Of a stretch of 24,420 nucleotides of DNA, positions 1 to 10,151 are shown one piece after another. Under the pieces are notes generated by a model. The model was not told the DNA's origin, did not search any database, and was given only the letters and a program-made list of their open reading frames with translations. The position numbers were made by a program, and so were the translations under genes. The stretch's first letter is position 1. Every line of letters starts with the position of its first letter. The stretch is from Temnopleurus reevesii (lineage: Eukaryota > Echinodermata > Echinoidea > Temnopleuroida > Temnopleuridae), in contig BQKZ01001024.1 of NCBI GenBank assembly GCA_036244855.1, positions 39,141 through 63,560 of the forward strand, written 5' to 3'.

Positions 1-3
1 AAG

Positions 4-250
4 TAGGACTAGACCACATGATGATTGGACGAATAGGCAATTAGACAAAGTGAAGATGGACCATATGGTTATTGGACGAAATGGCTATTGGACGAATGGG
101 ATATTGGACAAATTGGTTATTGGACAAAGCGGCAATTGGACGAAATGTTTATTGGACGAAATATTTATAGACGGAGTAATGTTGGACGAAGCGCGTTTGG
201 AAGAAAAGGTCATTGGACGAGATGGCATTAGACGAGATGGCAATTTACCA
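4..250. repeat. Degenerate 15-16 bp minisatellite (TTGGACGAAATGGCTA-like)
   Basis: A core close to ATTGGACGAAATGG recurs about 14 times. The C of GGAC/AGAC falls at 30, 46, 61, 77, 93, 109, 125, 141, 157, 172, 187, about 202, 217 and 233, so the period is 16 bp and slips to 15. The copies are quite diverged, which points to an old array. It holds open an accidental reading frame (50-259) full of repeats such as VIGRNG, GYWTNG and VIGQSG. A second locus of the same family lies at 14686-14800. Confidence 0.8.
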
Positions 251-382
251 AAAAATTGAGAATAGACTGGAATATTCAGGGTATAACAGTACTGACGGAC
301 CTGTGCGCTTCAAAAGAAATAACCATTATTATTACGACAGAATACAGTAATTTTCATTTGATACCCCCTGTAGTACTCATAG

Positions 383-549
383 GGGGTGTTGCTCAAAAGT
401 TGCAATCGATCGCAAGTTGCAGTTGATCGGAACGCGCCAATCAAAATCATTGTTTCGTGCATGTCTTGTTAAATGCGTATATCGCGCGCGAATGAAAATT
501 ACAATTTGCAAAGTTGCAGTTGATGTGCATTTGATTTTGAGCAACACCC
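383..549. mobile_element. Small MITE-like element with terminal inverted repeats
   Basis: The left end GGGGTGTTGCTCAAAA (383-398) is mirrored by TTTTGAGCAACACCC at the right end (535-549). Directly outside both ends is the same hexamer TCATAG (377-382 and 550-555), consistent with a target-site duplication. The interior carries AGTTGCAGTTGAT twice in direct orientation plus a CpG-rich stretch (CGCGCGCG near 483). There is no coding capacity, so this would be a non-autonomous DNA element of about 167 bp. TSD length and superfamily are uncertain because neighbouring bases also match. Confidence 0.6.
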
Positions 550-1436
550 TCATAGTGTATCTTTTAGGTCACTTTGTTGTTGTTGTTGTTGTTGTAAGGT
601 TTTGGCACCTTTGACACAAAAAGGTCCTGTGTGCCAGTCACTGTAAAAGTCAGTCGTAGAAAGTCATAAGGTGAGGTCAAAAAACTTTAATATATATATG
701 TACGCATTTGAGGGAGCGTCCTCTCCATGTATCAGTTAGTAAAAAGGTCACTTTGTGCAATGACACTGTAGATAAAGTGCAATTTTTTCTTTGTCTCATT
801 TTGACAGTGCACTGGACCATCATCATTTGGCGTTTGAATTATTTTATAAATACATGGGTAAGCCACGTGCTAACGTGCGCACAACTTTTCCAGACTCGTT
901 CCTACCCACGTGCATATCAACATATTAGCCTTCCATGTGGCGCTTCATTCTTCTCGAGTACTTTGTTATTCTAGTTGTAGGTTGTAAGAATGTATCATCT
1001 GATTAAGGATGCGATTCCATTCAGGTATATGTTGGGATTATTTCAAATGGATTTATTCAATTTAGGAAGATTATCATGCTAAAGTTGAAATCCTACAGTA
1101 ACATAAGCTTCTTAGCCTATCAAGCAGAATAATTGTATAGACAATTAAGGAGAGTACAGTAATTATGAGAAAAGTAATATTCCATCTAATTGAAAACTAT
1201 ATTGTAATTTTTTATCACGTGTATCATCCATGTTTTTAAGTAATGTAGCAAAAAAATACTCTGGCAAGAAAAAGTCTTTTCCTTAGTTAAAGAAACATGC
1301 TTTTCTTTATATAATTACAACATGTTTTGATGGGATACCCTCTGCATTGTTGCTATGTCGGGAATATATTGATATTACCAGAACTACATTTACATCATTT
1401 AGAATGGAAAATTTTGTAAGATATCATTTTGTTTTC

Positions 1437-1750
1437 GGAGTATCCGTTTGGGATGTCTGCCCATATTGATATCCTTTCACACTCTTTATTTTTTTTTACA
1501 AATTTATAAAAGGTTCAGCCTTGAAGCTGAATATCTTTGATAACTAGAATTAGGATGAAATTGATGTAATCTTTCTTCCAGTTATTTGGAGTATATCCAT
1601 ATTCATATTATTTTTAAATTTTATAATATCAATCTCCAAATTGTTAAGGGCTCAGCCCTGAATCTGGACAACGCACATCTTAGACAATCTCTTCAAGAAC
1701 GTGAATTTGAATTGAGAATGTATATAATCTTTCTTAAAGTCATTTAAATA
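1437..1750. repeat. Diverged tandem duplication, about 158 bp period
   Basis: Two neighbouring blocks share an ordered set of motifs. GGAGTATCC is followed by CCATATTGATAT, then GGTTCAGCCTTGAAGCTG, then TAATCTTTCTT (1567-1577). The second block has GGAGTATATCC, CATATTCATATT, GGCTCAGCCCTGAATCTGG and TAATCTTTCTT (1725-1735). Spacing between shared motifs is 137 to 158 bp, so indels have accumulated. A further partial start (AAATATCC) follows the second block. I see no coding role. Confidence 0.45.
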
Positions 1751-1816
1751 TCCTTGTCTAAAATCTTATGATGCATGCCTGCCTACATATAATTGTTTCT
1801 TTTTCTCTTTATCCAG

Positions 1817-2011
1817 ATTTTCAAGTGCTTGGCATAGATACTCAGTGACGCAATCAAAGTCTATCCAACCATCCTCTTCCTACATGCAGATGTAATACAA
1901 AGCATGCACTAAACAAGACTTTCAAGAGCTTCACAAACTATTTGGATGCAATAAAGCGAGGGCGGATCCCGATGCGAAATTCGACGAGGACGGACTGACG
2001 GACACCTGAAC
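1817..2011 (+). other. 5' untranslated part of an internal exon
   Basis: The segment starts after the acceptor TTTCTTTTTCTCTTTATCCAG (ends 1816) and runs into the coding start at 2012. A stop (TAA, 1952-1954) lies in frame upstream of that ATG with no in-frame ATG between them, which fixes the start. The last 60 bases are GC- and CpG-richer than the surrounding introns, as expected for exonic sequence near a coding start. I infer at least one further upstream 5'-UTR exon. If 1816 is not used as an acceptor, this would instead be the first exon with an unknown transcription start. Confidence 0.55.
1884..1998 (+). promoter_or_regulatory. Cluster of five minimal upstream ORFs
   Basis: Within the proposed 5' UTR there are five ATGs, each stopped almost at once: ATG CAG ATG TAA (1884-1895, containing the start-stop ATG TAA at 1890-1895), ATG CAC TAA (1904-1912), ATG CAA TAA (1946-1954) and an eight-codon ORF at 1972-1998. 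The last ends 13 bases before the main ATG. Such arrays usually lower and regulate main-ORF translation through reinitiation. That role is inferred and depends on this region being in the mature mRNA. Confidence 0.45.
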
Positions 2012-2136
2012 ATGGCTCACGTGGACTACCAAGAGGTGGCGAGCTGCGACATGAGCGAATTCACGGACGATCAGCAGCAGACGCCAGAGCTGAGCCAGTC
2101 GCAGCCAGCCGTCTTACGCCCTCTGACTTGGAGAAA
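2012..2136 (+). CDS. First coding exon of an unidentified gene (probable type II membrane protein)
   Basis: The start ATG at 2012 has a strong context (AAC before it with A at -3, G at +4) and an in-frame upstream stop at 1952. The exon encodes 41 residues plus two bases of codon 42, then the donor AAA|GTAAGT at 2137. Codon use is GC-rich (GCC, CTG, GAG, AGC) and contrasts with the AT-rich flanks. The peptide opens MAHVDYQEVASCDMSEFTDD, continues with a Gln/Ser/Pro-rich part and ends LRPLTWR. It has no signal peptide or hydrophobic segment, so it is predicted cytosolic. The phase-2 end joins cleanly to the exon at 5142, giving Asn at the junction. I do not recognise the family from this exon alone. 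Confidence 0.7.
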
Positions 2137-3499
2137 GTAAGTAGAAATATTGTTCTTGTGTTTTAGTGTGGAATTATTTCATTAGAATTGGGATAAAAAT
2201 ACATATAGTCAAAGATTGATTCTATTAGGCCAATTAAAAATAGAACATTTTTGGTTGCCCTCCGATGCCATTAAAAAAAAACGCATTGGTCAGTTGGAAG
2301 ATTTTTTAGCACAATTTATGAAGAAAATATGACTTAAAAATGAGTGAAAGGCCAAAGAAAATTGTTCTAGATTTAATTTCACATGTTTATCTATGATTTT
2401 ACAGTGATTTTTCACATAATGAAAAGCAAAAAATGTTCAGCTTGGGCCATTTTTAGGGGGTTTATACCTTCATACTGTTAAGTCAGATCCATGAAAACAA
2501 CATGTCCCTAAGTTATAAAGGAATAAAATTAAAAAAATGGTAGTTGCTGTGGAAGATTTTTCTAGAATTATGATTATTTGCTGCAACAGTTCTTGAGCAT
2601 TTTGGCAAAAAAGTAATCTTTTCAATCCCAAGTCATCAGCAATTGTTTTGAATACAGAAAATAATAGGACTTGAAGATGCATCTTTCTTTATTGGTCGCA
2701 AATGGTTGGAATGAATGATGATTAGGTTGGATTTTAGCTATTATCTATACATCTATCTCAATGAATGAATTTATAAAAATGAATGTTGAAAAGTAAATAG
2801 TGCCTCTTAAAAGTGGAAAACATAAAACTATTTTCTCATTTGCTATGAAAATTACAATTGAACTCTAAGTAAAGTATAATGTCCTGTAATTATTCATAAT
2901 TATTTTCACTTTATATCTATGGGCATGAAAGTTTGTTACATGCACTATATTTTTCAAATTTGTGCTGCATGAGTGTTCCAATGTTTATTTTTTTTAATCA
3001 AGAATATGATTTCATCATATAGCACAATTTTGTATGTATACACATATTATTTCCTCATTCTATCCCGAGCCTCTCTCCAAATACCTGCATATGTACTCAC
3101 ATTTTCTACTAAAATGCACATTTCTGCAATTATATATATATATATCCTGGTAGATGGTATTACAATTCATGTGAATGTTATAGATCTATGATGATAAATT
3201 GCTATTATTCATGCACATCTTCTCACATGATTTTATATTAACTTCAAGATACAGTAGTTTATCCTGGTAAAACTTACTTTGCAAACTGCATGTTAGTTTT
3301 CAATGAATATTATCAATTTTTCGCTGTTCCAAGATTTAACGTCTTAATTGCTTGGTTGATGGTCTTCCATCAATTAGCCTATCATGATTTTTTTACCAAA
3401 TACTTCTTTATTTCTTTAAAAAGTCACGTTCCTTTATCAATATTGCAGGAAGCAAATAAAAAAAGTAACAATATCAACAACTGCATCATCTTCTTCATT

Positions 3500-3551
<52 letters not shown>

Positions 3552-5141
3552 CCATCATCATCATTATCATCATCACTCTACACATTAATAAACAAATTTA
3601 TATTGTGATTTTATTAAATCGCTCTTTTCTTTGCATCAAAGTGAAAATTGATCCTATGTTCTCAGAATCAGATGGGAGAGGAAAATGCTCTATCTTTGCA
3701 TAATTGAGATGGTTAAATTGTCATTTTAATGGTAACAGTTCATTGAACCAATGAACAAGAAAAAGCAAAAGGATTGGTTGGGATGGGGGAGGAATGTGTT
3801 CAATGTTTATTGACTATTTTACAGGCAGCTGCGGNTACATGCAGAAACATAATCTTGCAGTGTGAAAAATTGCAGTACAAAGCCCAGCTCTATTTAGTCT
3901 CCAGACGCCGTGCAGTCCATGTGGCTATTGCAATATGCTGTGGCAAACAATTGAAGTAATCTTTCCAGTTTTACCTTTCACTTTTTAATGCTTCAGTTTT
4001 ATGTTGTTCATCCAATGAAGATTTCAAGTTAATGTCATTAATTCTACTGTACTGTCTTTCACACAAATATGTCTTGCATTGAGGAAAAGGAAAATGGGAA
4101 TGATACATTGTATCTGTATTGACAAAATGGTACATTTCTACACTACCCTGATATATATATTTAGCGACACAAACTAAATTCTTTTGCAAAGAAATGCATT
4201 CATGCATCATGCTGCCATCAAGATGATGAAATGTGCAATCATTCACTGCATTATTCTGTTCACAAGAAAAACTTGCATTATTTTGCTGTATCAAAAATAT
4301 GGAAAAGTGACTCCAGTAAATGTTCAAAGCTTTTTTTTTTAAATAAAAAAGCCTTCAAAATAAAATAGCCTTCATTGATTTGAAATCATATTGATGGATT
4401 CAGAGTTACATACAAAGTGGAGAAAAGTGGAGAAGTCCGTTGTACATAAGGGTTTAATGATGTTTTAGAAAAGAATGACAAGCAAGATCATGAGGATTCT
4501 TCCTGGGAAGCATTGAGGCAGAAAAAGAATGCTGATTTCTTACAGAGATTTCACCCACCTATGGCATGGTGTTTATTCTCTGAAATTTATATAATTTGCA
4601 ATCTACCTTTTTAATATTTATTTTATTATAAAGTGAAATGTAATTTTGGACAAGAACAGTGTTCTTCTGGTTAATGAAATATTTTGAAATTGATTTCAAA
4701 TGGCTATGGGAAGGATGGTTATGTGCAGCGTTATGTGCGCAATAATCTGTATCTCTGAATCCATTAATAAGCACCGCTAATATCTCTTACAACTCTATCT
4801 TGATGTATCATGCTTTCTGTTTGGACATTTAACATACACACTACTACATAAAAGGTTTTAGCATTGATCAGTATCTATGTGTGCATTGTGATGCATAAAA
4901 AGTGACAAGAGTTCTATATTCATCATCAAAGCAAATTGTAATATTCAAACTGTAATGGATACATGTAAGTGTAAATTTTCAAGACATCTGCATCATCATT
5001 GTATTGAAATGCTCATCGAATATAATCGCTTTGCTGTATGAAAACACAAAAATTGTTTTAAAAATAGAAAGTAAGAACTTTGGTATTTAGTAGACTTCTT
5101 GGATAATGTTGAGCTCCAGTTCCTCGGTGTTTTGTTTCCAG
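2137..5141 (+). other. Intron, 3.0 kb
   Basis: It is bounded by GTAAGT (2137) and TTTTGTTTCCAG (ending 5141). The interior is AT-rich with no supported exon. It contains the large ATC microsatellite at 3495-3576, the short (TA)n run near 3132-3145 and the ambiguous base at about 3835. Small open frames at 2470-2682 (minus), 2973-3191, 3774-3959 and 3971-4327 (minus) have no splice or codon support and are treated as chance. Confidence 0.65.
3495..3576. repeat. (ATC)n trinucleotide microsatellite
   Basis: About 27 triplets of ATC/TCA with a few interruptions (TTA, ACC). It lies in intron 2137-5141. It creates an artificial poly-isoleucine stretch in the open frame 3290-3703, which should not be annotated as a protein. 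Confidence 0.95.
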
Positions 5142-5252
5142 TCTGGCATATCGGGTGCTCCGCCAGGAGAAGGAGGAGAAGGAGACCAATGGGGAGCAGC
5201 CCAATCTCTCCTTCTCCCAGCCTCTCATCTTTCAAGCATCTAACTGGAGAGG
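5142..5252 (+). CDS. Second coding exon of the same unidentified gene
   Basis: The acceptor TCCTCGGTGTTTTGTTTCCAG is a good polypyrimidine-CAG. The donor GAGAGG|GTGAGT (5253) is close to consensus. The exon is 111 bases, a multiple of three, and is read in phase 2 from the exon ending at 2136 without a stop, giving residues 42-78 plus two bases. It begins NLAYRVLRQEKEEKE, a short charged probable helix, then a polar part (NGEQPNLSFSQP) and ends IFQASNWR. Lys/Glu-rich and Ser/Gln-rich composition without hydrophobic stretches again suggests a cytosolic tail. The open frame would run past the donor to a track-like ORF, but the strong donor and phase agreement favour splicing here. Confidence 0.7.
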
Positions 5253-5413
5253 GTGAGTTTCCACCAAGTCATCATCTTCTTGCTTCCCTTGTATCAAGCT
5301 TTAATATATGCACATCACTTCTTCTTGGAGTTTGTAGTGTTTCTGTTGGGGCATCAAGAACTATCTATTGCTTTATCTAGATCCATGGTTGGGATAAAAG
5401 TTCTTGTTTTTTC

Positions 5414-5859
5414 TAGTTCAGTTGAGGACTATGTGTTCTTATAGCACCCATATTTGCTCATTCTCATGCCATGCCTTAAAAACACCTGTAATACACAGAG
5501 CACTTTAACGCAGATTCTCACATATCCCTCTGATCAAGGATACCTGCGCGATCAGAGGGTAGTATGCAAGCACATACCCTAGACATTTCAGTGTGTGCAT
5601 GTGCAGATGCAGGGTATGCATATTGTGTGACTACATCACACCCCACTCTACCCTCAGTCCGCGGTATGTGTGTGATGCAGTCACACAATATGCATACCCT
5701 GTATCTGCACATGCACACACCGAAAGTCTCGGGTATGTGCTTGCAGACTAATCAGAAGGCTAAGGATGTTTCAGTGCTCTTTGTCATTTGTGTACGTTCA
5801 GGGCAATGAGAAAGTGTAGAGATGGGTGATATTAGAACATAGAGTCCTCAACTGGACTA
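5414..5859. mobile_element. Foldback (long inverted-repeat) element, about 446 bp
   Basis: The outer left arm TAGTTCAGTTGAGGACT (5414-5430) is mirrored by AGTCCTCAACTGGACTA (5843-5859), with TA at both edges. Inner arms of about 83 bp (5559-5641 and 5670-5752) pair at roughly 90% identity with one indel, around a 28-base loop. AGAGCACT (5497-5504) pairs with AGTGCTCT (5773-5780). The left arm is about 35 bases longer and contains its own small hairpin, CCCTCTGATC...GATCAGAGGG (5526-5559). It has no coding capacity. Mirror-image ORFs on both strands (5518-5718 minus, 5564-5809 plus) are by-products of the symmetry. The CAGT-like start and TA edges would fit a Tc1/mariner-type non-autonomous element, but this is inference. 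Confidence 0.75.
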
Positions 5860-7682
5860 TTGCTTCTCAGGCAATGTGCACATTCTGACTCTGCTTTATT
5901 CACATAAAAACAAGCAATAGAAAAGTTTAATAGCGAGCTTAAAGAAAATTGAGAGATACTTTAAATAGAATAGATTATCAACTCTCATGATATCTTTGGA
6001 TATAAAGTATCAAACTTGTAAGGGTTATTTTGCACTAATCGCTAGAAATAATTTCCCTCTTGAAGTCATACTATATGCTTGGGCACTATAGGTAGCTCTT
6101 CTCAAATATTGTGGAGTCTGTAATTTGCATTTCTACTTGTGCTAGCTTTGCAAACTATAAAATAATGAAGGGTGATAGTAAAGCTGCTTTATGTGGTTTA
6201 GAATAGAAATATTTCTGGATATATAAGCAGACAGAATGGGTGTGTGGATGTGCGTGTGTGGGTGTGAGTGTTATGTTTCCATCTTCCTCCATCTCACTTT
6301 CCAAGCTTTTCAAGCACGTGACTCACAAGATTGTGAGTGATTTCACAAGCTGGCAAAAAGACATGGCACAAAGGAAACCCAACCTAGCAACATGATACTT
6401 TAAAGATGATTCTAGTACAAGAAATCAACAGGAGCAGACAAATGAGATGAACAGAGCAAAACAATTTTGAGAAAATTTGGAACACTCGTATTAAAAAGGA
6501 AGTTATGAATGTTTAAATATTCAGAGAAATTGGCAACTGATGACGTTGCACAATTGTCCACTGACAATATTCACATCAATATATATAAAATATTACTTTT
6601 TTCCTAAAAAATATGAGTTCCTCAAAACTTTTGGGATATCCTGATGATAGATTTGTTGATGCTTCTGATAAAGACCAGATTATTTTGGGGTAGACTCTTC
6701 TTTCATCAACCCTGTGAAGTATTGTTGTACAATTTAAACAATCCTCAAATCAAACTGTTTGGCATATATATAAAATATTCACTTTGATGAAAAAAGCAAT
6801 AAAGAATGAAAGGTTAAAGAAAAGTTAAACCCATGCATTATCAAGATATCTATGAAAATTGAATTAAGCATCCCCAGGACTCATGATATAAATATATAGT
6901 GTGTGTATTTAGATAAAAATTTAACATTATACTCGCACTGTGGAAGCGTATATATGAAACACTGATATTGAATTCTAATATTTTTATAGCTTAATTTAGG
7001 TGCATGTACACCACTGACTTTTCAGATAGTAGGTTCTGGCAGTTGATTTTTTTTTTATATGAACACAATGTTACGTAATGCATTTATGTTTTAAATCTAT
7101 AGTATGAGCGTGATTATGATGGTTTCAAATGTTCATGCAGTGATCCCATGCCAGTGTGTCAGTTTGTGAAATCATTGATGAGATGTAATTTTATACATGT
7201 AGCACTTAAAGTGGCAAAACTATGAAACATTGACAGTATTATTCATGCACATCATCATCATCTCCATCTCTTACAATGTAGCTTTAATGTGATCTGTGGC
7301 TTGAAAGGGTGCAAGATTTTGTTGGTGTAAACATAATATTCTCATCATTTTCAATGCAAAGGCAGTTCATAGGAATACCTAAATTGTATGTGATACAGAC
7401 AAAATGTAATAAAGAGTCATTTGAAAGGGAACAGGACAATTTATTTTTGTGGTCAGAGATTTAGGTAACTGCTCTATATGATGTCATTTTGAAATCTAAT
7501 TACTTGTAGCTTGTGTTTTTCATTAGGGATTCAATGCTTTTTTTGCACATTCTGTAGATGGTTTGTGGTAATTGTGGTAATGGCCTCTGATCGCAGGAAG
7601 GAAGATAATTGTAGATAGATAGATAGATCAGTATGGTGGCTTGATTAGTTCTAGAAGATATAGGCCTAGATAGATAAATTAA

Positions 7683-7753
7683 CCCTTTGACTACTGGAAC
7701 GGGGAATCCCGACACAAAGTTTATGGGTATTACAGAATTCAGTAGTCAATGGG
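7683..7753. mobile_element. TTAA-flanked mini-MITE, copy 1 (piggyBac-like ends)
   Basis: The element starts CCCTTTGACTACTG and ends CAGTAGTCAATGGG, a 14-bp terminal inverted repeat with one mismatch. It is flanked by TTAA on both sides (7679-7682 and 7754-7757). TTAA target duplications and CCC...GGG ends are typical of piggyBac-type transposons. At 71 bp it is far too small to encode anything. The interior contains GGGGAATCCC (7701-7710), which is changed in copy 2. Confidence 0.65.
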
Positions 7754-7757
7754 TTAA

Positions 7758-7829
7758 CCCTTTGGCTACTGGAACCGGGTAGTCCCTACACAAAGTTTAT
7801 GGGTATTACAGAATTCAGTAGTCAATGGG
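7758..7829. mobile_element. TTAA-flanked mini-MITE, copy 2, head-to-tail
   Basis: A second copy (72 bp) of the preceding element in the same orientation. It shares the central TTAA (7754-7757) and is closed by TTAA at 7830-7833. The ends are CCCTTTGGCTACTG and CAGTAGTCAATGGG. The copies differ in the interior (GGAACCGGGTAGTCCCT against GGAACGGGGAATCCCG) and by one base in length, while the right halves (CACAAAGTTTATGGGTATTA onward) are identical. The arrangement could come from insertion into the terminal TTAA of the first copy or from unequal duplication. Confidence 0.65.
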
Positions 7830-8261
7830 TTAACTAAACTAATTTTGTGTTGCCGATTTAACATCTCTGAATTGGCAGTGATCTATAGCTCTTTTGAAGT
7901 ACATTAAAAAAAGAAAACACACATTGTGAGTTGTACTTTTGTACAACATTGCTTGGGCCCCACAAATGGCTTGGTATGTCAGGGACTGTGGAACTGATGT
8001 GGGGGGGGGGGGATAGGGATAGGGGCTACAGCCCTCATTTTTTTCAGTTCATAAGTACAATCTTATGGGAGTTTGTAAAATTTACTGCTCCCCTCTTTAA
8101 ACTGAAAGTTGGCATAGTATCACTAGAGTATAATTCTCCCATGGTTTCAAAGTTTGTGTGGAAAAATTTGAACCCTCTGGTAAGCACTCAGCCTCAGACG
8201 GTTCCCTTGGCAACAATATACTTGGCTGTTTTGTTTTGATTTGGGTGCTCATGAAACCTAC

Positions 8262-8475
8262 ATTACCCCCTTCGTCCCCACTTCTACCCTATTTCTTCTT
8301 TCATACCCTCCTACCCTCCCCTTCATCCCGTACCCGACTTCTTAACCCGCCCTGTCCATCCTAACCATATATCCATGAATTTTTCCACCCCTCCCTTGCT
8401 TTAATACTTCTCACCCCTCCATGCTCTCTATTCCCTTCCAACCCTCCATCCCTCCCTCTATTCCTCCCTCAATCC
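8262..8475. repeat. Polypyrimidine (C/T-rich) tract
   Basis: About 200 bases of strongly C/T-biased sequence on the plus strand, with runs such as ACCCTCCCCTTC and many CCCTCC units but no exact period. It is low complexity, and the open frame across it (8158-8364) is an artefact. A homopurine-homopyrimidine tract of this size can form triplex structure, but nothing else indicates function. Confidence 0.75.
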
Positions 8476-10124
8476 TTCCTCATTCTGTTCACACCAGCTC
8501 CTCAGTTCATCACTTATCTGGTGCTACATTTATAGTAGTTTATATTTCCTCTTATCAAACCTATTTTTTTAGCATCTTCCTCAAATTTTAGCTACATGTA
8601 AGTATCAAAATTAAAGGCAATGGCGGACATCTTATTCAGTCGATGCAATGTACATGTACATGTATATCATTCATTGGTCCAATATAGTTCAATGATTTTA
8701 CTGATAATTCATCTTCCGCCAACCGGTCGTGTACATGTAAGTATAAACAGCAAAGTGCGGTGCAGGGATAGACCTCTGTGGGAAGCTTCGGCGACTTGTG
8801 CATGATCGACCTGCTGGCCCAAAAGCCATGTGCCCCATATCTACTTCATTCTGTTATACTTTCAGATATTCATTGTTTCAAATTTATCAATCGGGTCCAT
8901 AAACCGGTTTTGCGATGATTGGCTTTATCTAAGAATGTCTTTAATAATATCCTGCTTGAAATTAGTTACTCACACTGCTGAAGGACTTAATGGAAGAGTT
9001 TCAAATGTCAAGAATATAAAGAAATTGACATCATCCATTTATTTTGCTTGTTGAGATATCATCCGAACAGGATAATTATTGAATGGTTATTGATATGAAG
9101 AGAAATTCATTCAAAAGCAGGGCTTGTAAAGAAAATACAGAATTACAAATGAAAGATCTGATTTCATGAGATACTTCATTTTTGCATATGTGATGCTTGT
9201 AAAAAACCCAAGCTTTTGAGTGATATTTTACAATGAAATAAAACAAATTTTTCATTGATGTATTTCAGATGTGCTCCTCTTTATCTGTAATGTTTTTGTT
9301 TTTATCACTTTGATTTCTACCAATGATTAAACAAAATTTGTGTGGCATAGTATATTTTAGTGAAAATTAAGAAATTGATCCCAGGAAATCATATAAAATC
9401 AAATGAAATAATCACAACTTATTTCTTGAATAGCTCCCAACAGTATTGAAATATTATTTTTCATCAAACATTATATATTTTTGATAGCCACTGTGAAAAG
9501 AACCATAAGCAAAATTATGAAAAATAGGATTGTTGATATGATAAAGTAATGATAGTGATAACAATATCAAGAGCATAGGTGACACACTTGTCTCTTTTCA
9601 GTTGATTGAGAGAAAACAAATAGAAATGACAGTTATTGAGTAGGTGTGCTCAGCAAAGAATCAAGGTTACATGTACATCTTAAACTCATCATTAAAAGGC
9701 TCTGTGATATAATTCACATATATTCAAATTTAGTGCCATCCTATTCATGTTTTAATGGCATGTTCCAAAGTATATAACCTCTGCTTTGGCAAGGGTATTT
9801 CTACGGTACAGATAGGCATGTTCAATCTGGACTATTCATCATTTTCCAAATACTCCCTCTACAGTTCAAAGTGTGTCCATGATTGTGTGGTTTCCTACAT
9901 ACATACTCGGACCTTTTGTACCTCTGGGTCAAGTTATGCTCTTCTTCTGTACCCAAACTAAAGACAAAAACAAACAGAATCAAATTTTAGTATTGAAATT
10001 CACCTTGATAAGAAATTGGAACATAACAATACAAGCAAATCATTTACTTCTATGCTCCCAGGTATCATGGTTTGGTATTTTGTCATTGGTGATTCTGAGT
10101 GCGATTAACTATTTTTTTCTCCAG

Positions 10125-10151
10125 AGATGATGAAGCTATATATATAAAAAG
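10125..10151 (+). other. Candidate in-phase 27-nt microexon (weak)
   Basis: The acceptor ATTAACTATTTTTTTCTCCAG has a branch-like ATTAACT and a good pyrimidine tract. The following 27 bases are open in the phase left by exon 5142-5252 (encoding roughly DDEAIYIK) and would return phase 2. The donor AAAAG|GTTGAC is weak, so this is more likely chance in an 18.8 kb AT-rich intron. Confidence 0.12.

Larger units (their letters stand above)
1..1816 (+). other. 5' flank or 5'-UTR intron upstream of the gene
   Basis: No coding exon is supported here. The right edge is a strong splice acceptor: a T/C-rich tract from about 1795 running into ATCCAG at 1811-1816. The stretch is therefore best read as the end of an intron within the 5' UTR, with the first exon and promoter further left, possibly outside the window. 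It holds a degenerate 16-bp minisatellite (4-250), a small MITE-like element (383-549), a (TTG)n run near 574-597 and a diverged tandem duplication (1437-1750). The small open frames at 417-614 and 708-974 are AT-rich, lack splice context and overlap repeats, so I do not call them genes. Confidence 0.5.

Noticed and set aside
50..259. Repetitive 69-residue frame
   Set aside because: Translation of the 16-bp minisatellite starting at GTG; the unit length is not a multiple of three, so no true peptide repeat exists.
3290..3703. 137-residue open frame with a long isoleucine run
   Set aside because: The run is the (ATC)n microsatellite and the flanks are AT-rich intron without splice or codon support.
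5518..5809. Mirror-like ORFs on both strands with Cys/His-rich repeats
   Set aside because: They arise from the two arms of the foldback element and read as reverse complements of each other.
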